NCBI GenBank assembly: GCA_964541075.1
Contig: CAZIPZ010000012.1
Span: 1 to 36,610, forward strand
DNA: 36,610 bases
Direction of reading: 5' to 3'
Source of the DNA: CAZIPZ01 sp964541075
GTDB taxonomy: Bacteria; Acidobacteriota; Terriglobia; 20CM-2-55-15
Part shown: positions 1-8,941 of the stretch, piece after piece
How the letters are laid out: each line of letters begins with the position of its first letter
Position numbering within the stretch: position 1 is the stretch's first letter
Notes under the pieces: generated by a model
What the model was told of the DNA's origin: nothing
Seen by the model: the letters and a program-made list of their open reading frames with translations, nothing else
The model's database searches: none
Made by a program: the position numbers and the translations under genes

Positions 1-1430
1 TGAGCGATTCCTGCCGCAAGTTGACCGATGGCCACCATCTTTTCCTGCTGAACCATTGCATCCTGCGACTGCTTCAGCTGGCGTGTACGATCGGCCACCT
101 TTCGCTCAAGGTTTTGGTAGGACTCCTCCAGTTTGGCAGCCATGGAATTGAACTGGTTGCTGAGCAACTCGATTTCATCCCCCGACTCAATACGCAGTCT
201 CTGATCAAGCCGGCCTTTCTCAATCACTTCGGCGCCTTTGCGTAACTGGTCGATTCGCGCGGTGACCCGCTTCGAAAAGACTGTTGCAATTCCGATAGCA
301 ATCAGCATGGAAACGGCGACAAGGCCCAGGATGTATAGGTTTGTCCGGTGGGAGACTTCGGTCTCGATGGCCTGCTGAGAACTTGCAATTGAATTGATAA
401 ACGAAAGCGGACGCCCGATGAATATCGCACCGACAACCTGGTTGGCATGATTTCGCAGAGGTTCGTAAGCCCCAAGAAGCTGTTCGCCGTCAATCCGCGT
501 TTCCCGTTCGAAATACTCTCCGCGACTAAGTGTGCTCGATCCGCGCTGACCTAACAGCGTGCCCGTTGCATTGACCCGGCCTTCCGGCATCTTGTTGTAG
601 ATAGTTGTCGCTATTCGAACGTTTCCGAGAAAAACGGATGCATGATCTTCAAGCAGTTGTTTAACGTCTTCAACGATGGAAAGGTCTTTGTTTAACAAGC
701 GTCCGGCAATGACGGCCCCGACAATCTTACCTGCCCGGTTGCGGACCGGAGCTGTGACTGTCATCACGAGGCCTCGCTCCTCATCAGTGTTTGGCGGCGC
801 CTCCACTTGGGAAGAGCTTCTTAGGCGGATTCGGGCTCGATCCCGTAGTGTCGAAATGATCCTGCGATCAATGATGTAGTTTTCCTGCTGGAGAATTTCG
901 GGGGCGAACGCTTCGAAGGATTGAATAGTATCTCCAGCCAGCGCCTGCCGAATGAGGCGGGGCACTGAAGAGACCGGCCCTCTCGAGTTCTGGTATTCTC
1001 GGTTGAGAGTGTCATCGCCAAAAGCCTCAGGGTTCGTGGCTCGCAACACTGTCCGGCCATGAGCATCCACAACTGTCGTCATCGAGAAATCAGTTTCGCG
1101 CTGGACAGCTAACAGCATTGCCGCCATCTGCTTGCGTTCAAGGTCCGTTACGGGAAGGTTTTCTCCGATTGCTCCAGACTCCGCGAGTGCTCCCAAGGCG
1201 GTGGCTGTATGCTCAAAAATCTTTTTGAAATTGTCCTTGAAGATAACGACGTTGGTTCGAACTTCTCGCTGACCCTGTTCTTGGACGAACCGGAGCCGCA
1301 ACTCGCTAAGCCGTTCGAAGTAGTTGCTGATAATGCCCTTCATAAGGATGCTGGACAACAGCACCGTCAGCAGGGAACCTGCCAAAAAACTGTAGACTAG
1401 CTTTCTGCGTAGCGACTGTCGGAAGATCAT
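1..1430 (-). CDS. Sensor histidine kinase, C-terminus cut by window edge
   Basis: The frame stays open from an ATG at 1430 to the window edge (476 codons plus 2 bases). An N-terminal membrane helix lies near residues 9-30. A long extracytoplasmic region with Cache-like character follows; the phrases TVVDAHGRTVLRATNP and GKIVGAVIAGRLLNKD are typical of such sensors. A second membrane helix lies near residues 362-385, then a HAMP linker (RIDQLRKGAEVIEKGRLDQR), a coiled coil, and the start of a HisKA domain reading EKMVAIGQLAAGIA. The sequence stops inside the next codon (CA-), where the H-box histidine would be. The catalytic ATPase domain lies outside the window. The role is membrane signal perception and autophosphorylation; the ligand is not visible. 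The gene is divergent from the peptidase gene at 1540. A diguanylate cyclase or chemotaxis output is less likely given the HisKA-like end. Confidence 0.85.
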   Translation of the reverse strand, partial: MIFRQSLRRKLVYSFLAGSLLTVLLSSILMKGIISNYFERLSELRLRFVQEQGQREVRTNVVIFKDNFKKIFEHTATALGALAESGAIGENLPVTDLERKQMAAMLLAVQRETDFSMTTVVDAHGRTVLRATNPEAFGDDTLNREYQNSRGPVSSVPRLIRQALAGDTIQSFEAFAPEILQQENYIIDRRIISTLRDRARIRLRSSSQVEAPPNTDEERGLVMTVTAPVRNRAGKIVGAVIAGRLLNKDLSIVEDVKQLLEDHASVFLGNVRIATTIYNKMPEGRVNATGTLLGQRGSSTLSRGEYFERETRIDGEQLLGAYEPLRNHANQVVGAIFIGRPLSFINSIASSQQAIETEVSHRTNLYILGLVAVSMLIAIGIATVFSKRVTARIDQLRKGAEVIEKGRLDQRLRIESGDEIELLSNQFNSMAAKLEESYQNLERKVADRTRQLKQSQDAMVQQEKMVAIGQLAAGIA

Positions 1431-1539
1431 AGAATTATGGCTGGTATTGTATCGAATTTTGAGGACGCTTCCCTAATTACGAAGGCTTCCCAATTCCGAC
1501 ATTCTCAAGGGAAGTTATCGTGGCCGGCTCGAAGGGATC

Positions 1540-3558
1540 ATGCCTAGCACCCCCGATCCTTATCTGTGGTTGGAAGATCTCGATTCCTTCGAAACCCGTT
1601 CCTGGATCGATTCACAAAACCGGAAGACTTTTGAATTTTTGGATGGGATTGCGGAGCGACAGGTCCTAAAGTCTCGACTTACTGAACTTGCCGATTATGA
1701 GCGATGCGCGGTTCCACTCAAGGAAGGAAACCGCTATTTCTTCTTAAAGAACAGCGGCTTGCAAAATCAGGCCGCCGTGTACGCACAGGACGGCTTAGAC
1801 GCAATACCTCGGTTAATCCTCGATCCCAACACGCTATCGGCTGATGGAACGGTGGCCCTCACTGGAATGAATGCGAGTCATGACGGACGCCTTCTGGCCT
1901 ATGGACTTGCCGGCGCAGGTTCCGATTGGCAGGAGTGGCGAGTGCTCGATGTTGAGACTTGCAAGGACGCCGCTGACCATTTGAAATGGATCAAGTTTAC
2001 AGGAGCGTCTTGGTCGGCCGACAACAAAGGATTCTTCTATTGCCATTTTGATGAACCCTTAAACCGCCAGTACGAAGCGCCGAATTTTAACCAGAAAGTT
2101 TTTTACCACCGCCTCGGCCAACCGCAGTCAGATGATCTGCTGATATACGAAAGACCGGACCAGAAGGAGTGGAGCTTCGACGTCCACGTTACAGACGATG
2201 GCCGCTATCTGATCATCCATGTCTGGACGGGCGACAGTCATAACGACATGCTCTTCTACAAGGACCTCTCGGTGGATGGTCCGATCGTGGAACTCATTGC
2301 GAAGTTTGAAGCTCGCTATCATTTCCTCGGAAATGATGGTCCGATTTTCTGGCTAGCGACGGACAAGGACGCTCCTCTGGGGCGCGTCATTGCTGTGGAC
2401 ATTCAAGATCCAATCTCCACATCGTGGCGTGAAATCATTCCGGAACGTTCCAGCACACTCGAACAGGTAAGCATTGTCGGTGATCGCTTTATTGCGCGCT
2501 ACTTGAAGGATGGGTGCGCACAAGTCAGAATCTTCGATTTGAATGGGTGCTTCCTGGGGGATCTTCCCCTGCAGGGTTACGGAACAGTTACGGGCTTTTC
2601 CGGGCGCCGGGGCGATCCCGAAACCTTTTTCGACTTCAGCGACTTTACCAGCCCAACCACGGTTCACTACTACAACTCGGCAACAGGTGAATCCCGTGTG
2701 TTTCACAGGCCTCGTCTCTTATTCAATCCCTTGGACTTTGAAACGCGCCAGGTCTTCTACATAAGTAAGGACGGGGTTCGTATTCCGATGTTTATTTCGC
2801 ATCGTCGCGGGCTCGTTCTGGACGGTTCGAACCCAACAGAGCTTTATGGATACGGTGGTTTTAACGTTTCTATGACTCCGGGTTTCAGCGTCAGCAGAAT
2901 CGCGTGGATGGAAATGGGCGGTGTATCCGCTGTTGCCTGCATCCGAGGCGGCGGTGAATATGGGGAAGAGTGGCATAAGGCGGGAAGCCGCGCAAAAAAA
3001 CAAAACTGCTTCGACGACTTTATCGCTGCTGCGGAGTGGCTGATCGACAACAAGTACACATCGTCGCCCAAGCTTGCTATTCACGGCCGCAGCAACGGAG
3101 GGTTGCTGGTCGGCGCCTGCATGAATCAACGGCCTGACCTATTCGGCGCGGCCATTCCTGCGGTCGGTGTTATGGATATGCTGAGATTTCACAAATTTAC
3201 AATCGGCTGGGCATGGGTTGCGGAGTATGGCTCCCCCGACAACAGTGAAGATTTCAAAGTGCTGCGAGCCTACTCTCCCTATCACAACATCAAAGAAGGT
3301 GTGCAATATCCCGCGACGCTGATAGTCACAGGCGACCATGATGATCGCGTTGTGCCGGGCCACAGTTACAAGTTTGCGGCGGCGCTGCAGGCCGCGCATA
3401 GAGGGCCTTCACCTATTCTGATCCGCATCGACGTTCGCGCCGGACATGGTCTAGGAAAACCCATCAAGAAATGGATAGCCGAAACGGCGGACATTTTGGG
3501 GTTCTACGTACGGGTGCTTGGCGTTTCGAAAGAGTCCGCATCTTCATCGGAAACGTAG
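1540..3558 (+). CDS. Prolyl oligopeptidase family serine peptidase (S9A)
   Basis: A 672-residue protein that should cleave short proline-containing peptides in the cytoplasm; no signal peptide or membrane helix is present. The N-terminus PDPYLWLEDLDS matches the start of the S9A family. The middle is a beta-propeller (about residues 70-400) and the C-terminal third is an alpha/beta hydrolase. The catalytic triad is visible: Ser518 in GRSNGG, an Asp in GDHDDRV (residues 601-602), and His636 in AGHG. The length is near that of typical bacterial prolyl endopeptidases. An AAGGGA-like ribosome site precedes the ATG. It is transcribed away from the sensor kinase and converges on the vWA operon. The exact peptide specificity is inferred from the family. 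Confidence 0.93.
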   Translation: MPSTPDPYLWLEDLDSFETRSWIDSQNRKTFEFLDGIAERQVLKSRLTELADYERCAVPLKEGNRYFFLKNSGLQNQAAVYAQDGLDAIPRLILDPNTLSADGTVALTGMNASHDGRLLAYGLAGAGSDWQEWRVLDVETCKDAADHLKWIKFTGASWSADNKGFFYCHFDEPLNRQYEAPNFNQKVFYHRLGQPQSDDLLIYERPDQKEWSFDVHVTDDGRYLIIHVWTGDSHNDMLFYKDLSVDGPIVELIAKFEARYHFLGNDGPIFWLATDKDAPLGRVIAVDIQDPISTSWREIIPERSSTLEQVSIVGDRFIARYLKDGCAQVRIFDLNGCFLGDLPLQGYGTVTGFSGRRGDPETFFDFSDFTSPTTVHYYNSATGESRVFHRPRLLFNPLDFETRQVFYISKDGVRIPMFISHRRGLVLDGSNPTELYGYGGFNVSMTPGFSVSRIAWMEMGGVSAVACIRGGGEYGEEWHKAGSRAKKQNCFDDFIAAAEWLIDNKYTSSPKLAIHGRSNGGLLVGACMNQRPDLFGAAIPAVGVMDMLRFHKFTIGWAWVAEYGSPDNSEDFKVLRAYSPYHNIKEGVQYPATLIVTGDHDDRVVPGHSYKFAAALQAAHRGPSPILIRIDVRAGHGLGKPIKKWIAETADILGFYVRVLGVSKESASSSET

Positions 3559-3560
3559 CG

Positions 3561-3590
3561 CGCTCAGTGAATGAGCGTTGAGCGTCGCTC
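3561..3590 (+). terminator. Possible hairpin between convergent genes
   Basis: CGCTCA (3561-3566) pairs with TGAGCG (3572-3577) around a five-base loop just after the peptidase stop. An alternative GAGCG/CGCTC pairing lies next to it. There is no proper T-run, so it is a weak terminator candidate. The rest of the 3559-3671 gap shows nothing else clear. Confidence 0.3.
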
Positions 3591-3671
3591 CCTTGTCACT
3601 CTTTGAATACAGCGCCGTTTGCGCTAGCAACGATAGGTGAATTTTTTCTGGCTCAGGACACTAAGAGAAGT

Positions 3672-6209
3672 CTATTCAAAGAGGCGAAGGCGTCTGAGAT
3701 AGACGTCGGAGATGTAGAGCGCCAACGCCAGGATTGCGACATACGGCCACAGGGGCGTTGGCAGCGCTGTGGTTTCGCCATTGGCATCAAAGATCGCTTT
3801 GCTGTCCGGTTGGAAGATGCCTCCTGTTTCCTGGCTGATTTCATGCAAGATATCCGTATTGGGTGGATAGAAGTGATATTCCTCCGGGTAAGAATACTCG
3901 AGAATTCGAGACGGACCGCCATTCCGTTGGTCGATCGCCCGAAACAAATAAGACCCCCGTTCGGTCAAAGGAAACGTCGCCTCGTAAGAGCCAGGACCCA
4001 CCTGAAACACGTTCACGGTAGAGACGGATTGGTTGGGCGAAATGATTCTCACCTGAGATTGCAGCTTGTTCTTGAACTGACCATCCCTTTGAATGGCATT
4101 GATGGTAATTTTGGCCTCCCGACCCTCGCGCGCAACGCGAAAGTCAAAATCGTTGTCATCTCGCCGTCGCATGATCTCCCGAACGAGCTGCGACCAAAAT
4201 TTAGGGTATCCGGACCAAGTCAGCCATTGAGCCGCCCAGCGGTCTTTCAAGTCTGAGGTGAAGGCGGCGGTCTTACCCAGTCCGTATTGCCAGCGCGCGA
4301 GGATTGGATCGTCATCCTTTTGCAGGAGCACTTCCGACGTGTCTTTGGGAGTTACAGCAACGTAGCCTAGGAGAGGCGGAGCGTCGGCGAAGTTAATGCC
4401 CTTGAACGCTTCCACATTCTTCTTTACTGCGGGCTTAAATTCCTCTTCCTCACGAAGGGTCTTGCCGGTTGCAAGGTCCGTTTCCTGCGCAAAGATTTGA
4501 GGGACTCTGTCGGCATCGCGAATGTAATAGGACCTGCCCTTTCCCCAAACGGCGATCTTGGCGAGGAGGTCACGGTCTGCTCCTTCGCCAACGGCGACCG
4601 TAGAAACAGTGATTTTTTGTTCAGACATCAGTCTGGTGAGGCCCTCAAAGTCCTCAGGCAGCGATCTTCCGTCAGACAATAGAATTACGTGTTTGATTTC
4701 AGTAGCCGCATCTATTAGCTGTTTGTACGCTTCCTTAAGAGCGGGGAAGATGTTGGTCTCGCCGCCCGCAATAATTGTGCTTATAGCCTGCTCGATCGCT
4801 CCGCGGTTGGCGACCGGCTGAAATCGGACCGGCCAATAAAAATTGTAGTCAAACGCAACCACTCCAAACCGATCCTCGTCCTTCAATTTTGCGAGCGGGG
4901 CCTTAGTCGCCTCTTTCGCCAATTCCATCTTTGGACCCGCCATACTTCCGGACTTGTCGAGAACGATGATCATGGCGATCGAATCCGGCTTTGGCTTTTT
5001 GGTTTCAAACGTCACCGGAAGAACTTCTTCCAGCACGGTCTTCGCATAGCCGCCTTCGCCGTAGTGGTTTTCTCCTCCAGAAACGATGAAGCCCCCGCCG
5101 AGATCCCGAACATACGTGGCAATCGTGCTCATTTGTTCTTCGGTCAGGTTTTTGCGCGATACGTCGGAGAGCACTATCGCATCGAAGGAATCGAGGTCCT
5201 CGATACGATTTGGTATTCGCTCAGGTGGAACCGAGACAGCGGTCAGCCCCTCCATATTCAATGCTTGTTGAAGGTAGCGAGCGCTTTCGGCGCGACCCTC
5301 GACGTAGAGAATTCTTGGGCGTCCTTGAACGACGAGCGAATCCCGAAACCGATTGTTGTCCGGAAATGGGTCGCCGGATGATGTGACTTCGGCAACCAGG
5401 GTGACAGGACCGGTCTCATCCTTGATTCGTCCCTCAAACCCGATGCGGTTCAAACCCTTCTTTAGTTGAACTTTTCGTTTGCCGAGCGATTTTTCGCGAT
5501 ACTTCACCTCGACGTCGGCCGGAGTTTCCACTTGACTGTAAACGTGAGCTTCCAGCGGGAACAGTTCGTCGTCGTTCACCTGGGCGGGAGCCATGATCGA
5601 TTCCACCCATACGTCGCGATTCGTACGTGTGGGTATGGGAACCGTGTATACGTGAACACCCTCCTGTTTCAAGCGAGAGATCGTGTTCATCATATGCCCG
5701 GAGTTTTCATTGCCGTCGGTCATCAAAACCATGCGTTTGAGATGATGAGGCGCAAGGCTCCGCAGGCCACGGTCGATCGCGCTTTCTATGTCTGTACCAC
5801 TTTGGTCGATTCCTCCCTCATTGGCCCTGGATGCAACCTGTACGGTCTTGAGCTGATCCAACTGATCGAAAATTGCTGAGTTTTCTCCAAAGGGAATAAA
5901 CATGGAATGATCGGGCTGTCCTCCGGCATTCGCCTCTTCGATCCATTGAATGGAGGATTGAATTGCGCTTGGTGCAACGCTTTGGGAAACATCGAGCAGG
6001 TAAACGACGGACAGCCACACGCCCGTTCGGTAGACAACCGGCTGCGCCAGCGCTAGCGCTAGCAGCACGATGACCAATGATCGAACAGTGCTCAACAGCG
6101 CCAGATGTTTCGGACTGAGGTCCGCCTGGGACTTGCGTTGGATCCACCAGATTCCTGGGACCAGGAAGAGCAGCAGGAATGGCCAGTAAGCGCCGATCGT
6201 TAATCGCAT
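3672..6209 (-). CDS. Membrane protein with two vWA domains and an amidotransferase-like domain
   Basis: About 845 residues. Two N-terminal membrane helices (near residues 8-22 and 40-60) precede a first vWA domain whose metal site reads DVSQS, with a Thr in SGTD and an Asp in MTDGNE. A beta-rich stretch leads to an amidotransferase-like (GATase1-type) domain at about residues 295-385 (RILYVEGRAES, GGGFIVSGGENHYG). A second vWA domain with a complete MIDAS follows: DKSGSM near 418, the Thr of GGETN and the Asp of LSDGRS. A single helix closes the C-terminus (WPYVAILALALYISDVYL). It is the last gene of the MoxR module, 1-7 nt after the BatA-like gene. A TTG at 6215 could also be the start; the ATG at 6209 is preferred. 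It likely faces the periplasm as a partner of the MoxR ATPase. The substrate is unknown. Confidence 0.85.
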   Translation of the reverse strand: MRLTIGAYWPFLLLFLVPGIWWIQRKSQADLSPKHLALLSTVRSLVIVLLALALAQPVVYRTGVWLSVVYLLDVSQSVAPSAIQSSIQWIEEANAGGQPDHSMFIPFGENSAIFDQLDQLKTVQVASRANEGGIDQSGTDIESAIDRGLRSLAPHHLKRMVLMTDGNENSGHMMNTISRLKQEGVHVYTVPIPTRTNRDVWVESIMAPAQVNDDELFPLEAHVYSQVETPADVEVKYREKSLGKRKVQLKKGLNRIGFEGRIKDETGPVTLVAEVTSSGDPFPDNNRFRDSLVVQGRPRILYVEGRAESARYLQQALNMEGLTAVSVPPERIPNRIEDLDSFDAIVLSDVSRKNLTEEQMSTIATYVRDLGGGFIVSGGENHYGEGGYAKTVLEEVLPVTFETKKPKPDSIAMIIVLDKSGSMAGPKMELAKEATKAPLAKLKDEDRFGVVAFDYNFYWPVRFQPVANRGAIEQAISTIIAGGETNIFPALKEAYKQLIDAATEIKHVILLSDGRSLPEDFEGLTRLMSEQKITVSTVAVGEGADRDLLAKIAVWGKGRSYYIRDADRVPQIFAQETDLATGKTLREEEEFKPAVKKNVEAFKGINFADAPPLLGYVAVTPKDTSEVLLQKDDDPILARWQYGLGKTAAFTSDLKDRWAAQWLTWSGYPKFWSQLVREIMRRRDDNDFDFRVAREGREAKITINAIQRDGQFKNKLQSQVRIISPNQSVSTVNVFQVGPGSYEATFPLTERGSYLFRAIDQRNGGPSRILEYSYPEEYHFYPPNTDILHEISQETGGIFQPDSKAIFDANGETTALPTPLWPYVAILALALYISDVYLRRLRLFE

Positions 6210-6216
6210 AGGCAAT

Positions 6217-7977
6217 TCATAACGTAATCCGTCTGTGATAAGTGAACCACTCGACGCTGATTAGAACTAGCGCACCCAGCAGCAAATAGAACCAGAGTTC
6301 GCGCCTCAAAAGAAAGGTCTCAGAAGCGCCCGCATTTTCACCCCTAAAAATGGAGCTGTTTACATCCGAAAAAACGCGATTCGTGAGATTCACTGCGATG
6401 TGGACGCGTGCACTTCCTTGATTGGCCGTGTAAAGCCCCGGTTGGCGCGCCTCGAACACCGTGCCGCCCAGCTGTTGAGCCGAAGGAACAGGTTGTCCAT
6501 CGATCGACTGGATTTGGGCGTTCGCCAAAGAAAGTCTGACCGTCCCTGGACTACGCCGCATGGCAAGACCGTCCCGATTGAACCACGATAAAACATTTTC
6601 AATGAACACTGGGAACCCAACGTGAAAAGGAAAATCCGATGAATCCAAATCGAAAGTGAGCAACACCCATTGCGGTTTTTCCGACACCACGATTAGCGGT
6701 ATTTGGTTGGATTCCGCAACAACCGTGAGGTTTCCAGGATCGATGCGTGCGGCGCGTTCGATGGACAGATCATGAACCGGAACGTATTGCATCACCGGAT
6801 GCTCTTCGGCCCAGTTGGTGATCTGAGGTTTTTGGACAACTCCATTCGCAGTTCTTAGCCATGGGGCCGCGGGCGTTCCGATCACCAACGCCGGCCGAGG
6901 CGGCGGTTGGGGCGGAGCAAACTGATCAAATACATAAACGTCGATGTCCGGCGCTTCGCGGTAGCGTGTGGGATCGGTCACAACAAGATCGACGTAATTA
7001 TCCAGACCAAGCAATGTGGCTAGATATCCAGGTTTGCGTGTGACCAGCAGCGTTCTTGTCTTGCGCTTGATGGGAAGGTAGGCGTACGCGACATCATCCA
7101 TCTCGAGAGAATCATTCCTGGACTGGATGATGGCTCGTACTCCACCCCCTGCGAATTTCGACAAATCGACGATATCTTTCAGGGATTCCCCCGGCGCCAG
7201 ACGCACAGCCTTCTGAACGCGTTGGCCGCCGGCGCCGCTTATCGTCAGCCCGACTTCGTTGACCTGGCGGCCAAAATTCTGCACTTCAACATAAGCTTCG
7301 TAGGCAAGCGGCGACGATGGGATTGAACGGATTTCGAATGCTGTAATTCCTGCGTTTTCGGCTGCTTCAAAGACGGAAATCCGCCGTACGGACGCCGGGA
7401 CGTTTCGAACCGCGACTCCATCCGATATGAAAAACACGCGCGAATTAACTTCTTCGATGGTCGGAAAATGCGGTTCGCCATTCGTGGGGGATATTTGCGC
7501 CAGGAAGTTCTTCGCTTCTGCACGGTCTGTTGTAAGCGCGGCAGAGGTCGCGCCAGACGTGGCCACGATTTGAAACTCCGTTGTCGGACCGCCGCTGTCG
7601 ATCAGGGAGCTCGCCTCGATCATGGCGTGTTGCCAGCGAGTCCGGCCGTCACTTGCGCGCGTGTTCATTGTCGGAGAGGTGTCAAGGACAATAATGATGC
7701 GTTCGTTCTTTCCGGTTAAGGACTCGATTTCAGGCCGTGCGACGGACAACGCAATGAGCAGCGCGATGGTAGCCGCGATGACGATTGAGACAACCTTACG
7801 AAGACTGTCCCAAAGCGAATGCTGCTGCCGGTCATCAAGAACCCGTCGCCACACCAGCGAAGAGGATAGAAACACTCGTCGATGGCGCAGCTTGAGAAGA
7901 TAGGACGCCACTACAAGCCCGACGGATGCGAGCACCAGCGCCATCGTCTGCGCCGTGGTCAGAGACAAGAATCTCAT
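6217..7977 (-). CDS. BatA-like vWA membrane protein
   Basis: A 586-residue protein. The N-terminus looks like the aerotolerance-regulator (BatA) domain: helices near residues 10-28 and 60-80 flank a cytoplasmic stretch with LKLRHRRVFLSSSLVWRR. A vWA domain then starts at IIIVLDTSPTM (residues 94-104), where the usual DxSxS reads DTSPT. A further region of about 350 residues is beta-rich, with a GATase-like or CARDB-like look, and a helix lies near 557-575. The ATG overlaps the stop of the DUF58 gene (ATGA), so the two are translationally coupled. Family knowledge places such proteins with MoxR ATPases in membrane complexes. The function here is inferred from that company. Confidence 0.85.
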   Translation of the reverse strand: MRFLSLTTAQTMALVLASVGLVVASYLLKLRHRRVFLSSSLVWRRVLDDRQQHSLWDSLRKVVSIVIAATIALLIALSVARPEIESLTGKNERIIIVLDTSPTMNTRASDGRTRWQHAMIEASSLIDSGGPTTEFQIVATSGATSAALTTDRAEAKNFLAQISPTNGEPHFPTIEEVNSRVFFISDGVAVRNVPASVRRISVFEAAENAGITAFEIRSIPSSPLAYEAYVEVQNFGRQVNEVGLTISGAGGQRVQKAVRLAPGESLKDIVDLSKFAGGGVRAIIQSRNDSLEMDDVAYAYLPIKRKTRTLLVTRKPGYLATLLGLDNYVDLVVTDPTRYREAPDIDVYVFDQFAPPQPPPRPALVIGTPAAPWLRTANGVVQKPQITNWAEEHPVMQYVPVHDLSIERAARIDPGNLTVVAESNQIPLIVVSEKPQWVLLTFDLDSSDFPFHVGFPVFIENVLSWFNRDGLAMRRSPGTVRLSLANAQIQSIDGQPVPSAQQLGGTVFEARQPGLYTANQGSARVHIAVNLTNRVFSDVNSSIFRGENAGASETFLLRRELWFYLLLGALVLISVEWFTYHRRITL

Positions 7978-8879
7978 TTCAAGAACCTACCTTGGCGAAA
8001 CACCCTTAGCACAAGCTCATCAAACGGAAAATCCGTGACAGTTCTAACGTATCCAAACTGGTGCTTCCAGCAGTAGCTTTCGATAGCTTCACAATGTTTG
8101 GCAAATTCCCGGTGATAAGCGCTGACCAGCGAAGGCGTTATCGTGATTTCCCGCGTACTCTGACTCTCGGCGTCCACGATGAGCAGTTCGCCTTTTAAAG
8201 AGGGATCTACTTCCTCGTGGCTCGTCACGTGGATGGCGAAGACGTCATGACGAAAATGGCGNNNNNNNNNNTCCAGTGCAGTTTCAAAGCCGTTGGGGTC
8301 CAGGAAATCGGAAATCACCACGGCGAGGCCGCGCCTTCGTCCTTCAGTGCAATAGGTCCTTAGCGATTCCCTCGTATTGGTTTCACCACTCGAAGTGACT
8401 TCGTTGAGGAACCGGAAGATCTTGAATATGCGACCCTTTCCGCGCTGCGGAGGCATTTCGTTCTTGATGCGGTCGGCGTAGGAGATCAGGTTGATCCGGT
8501 CGAGGTTCGCCAATCCTATATAGCAAAGCGCCGCAGCGACCTTTTTCGCATAGTCCAGCTTTGAAGGATTTCCGAAATCCATGGACTGGCTGCTGTCCAC
8601 GAAAACATAAATCGGTAGATCTTCCTCCTCTTCGAACAATTTCAGAATGAGGCGATTCAGACGAAGGTAGGCTTTCCAATCCAGGTGACGAAAATCATCA
8701 CCGGCGACATACTGGCGATAGTCGGCGAACTCCAACCCAGTACCTCGTCGCCTCGTGCGGCGCTCTGCCTTCATCTGCCCGGCAAAAATGCGCTTCGAAA
8801 TGATGTTGAGATATTCGAGTTTCTTCAGGAACTCGTCGTCAAAAAGCGCAAGATTCGCTTCCTTGGAAGTGGTCGACAT
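7974..8879 (-). CDS. DUF58 domain protein (soluble type)
   Basis: About 301 residues, with no membrane helix. The DUF58 signature is clear: RRGTGLEFADYRQYVAGDD (about 45-62), then LDWKAYLRLNRLILKLFEEE and the vWA-like VFVDSSQSMDF near 93-103. A later motif, VVISDFLDPNGFE, completes the fold. Ten unknown bases at 8262-8271 fall inside the gene near its last third, but the frame is open on both sides. It sits directly after the MoxR gene and overlaps the next vWA gene by 4 nt, the classic MoxR-DUF58-vWA order. A role as an adaptor or substrate of MoxR is inferred from family context. Confidence 0.88.
   Translation of the reverse strand: MSTTSKEANLALFDDEFLKKLEYLNIISKRIFAGQMKAERRTRRRGTGLEFADYRQYVAGDDFRHLDWKAYLRLNRLILKLFEEEEDLPIYVFVDSSQSMDFGNPSKLDYAKKVAAALCYIGLANLDRINLISYADRIKNEMPPQRGKGRIFKIFRFLNEVTSSGETNTRESLRTYCTEGRRRGLAVVISDFLDPNGFETALXXXXRHFRHDVFAIHVTSHEEVDPSLKGELLIVDAESQSTREITITPSLVSAYHREFAKHCEAIESYCWKHQFGYVRTVTDFPFDELVLRVFRQGRFLK
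8262..8271. other. Assembly gap of ten N
   Basis: Ten unknown bases inside the DUF58 gene. The reading frame continues on the far side into HFRHDVFAIHV, the expected next family segment, so the true length is probably close to ten or differs by a multiple of three. Confidence 0.95.
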
Positions 8880-8941
8880 GGCTGATTTCTTGGACTAATT
8901 ATTTCGGATTTCGGATTGAGGTCCGTCAATTCCCCACTCTG

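Noticed and set aside
3603..4256. Plus-strand frame of 217 codons
   Set aside because: It is antisense to the double-vWA gene and shows no recognisable domain.
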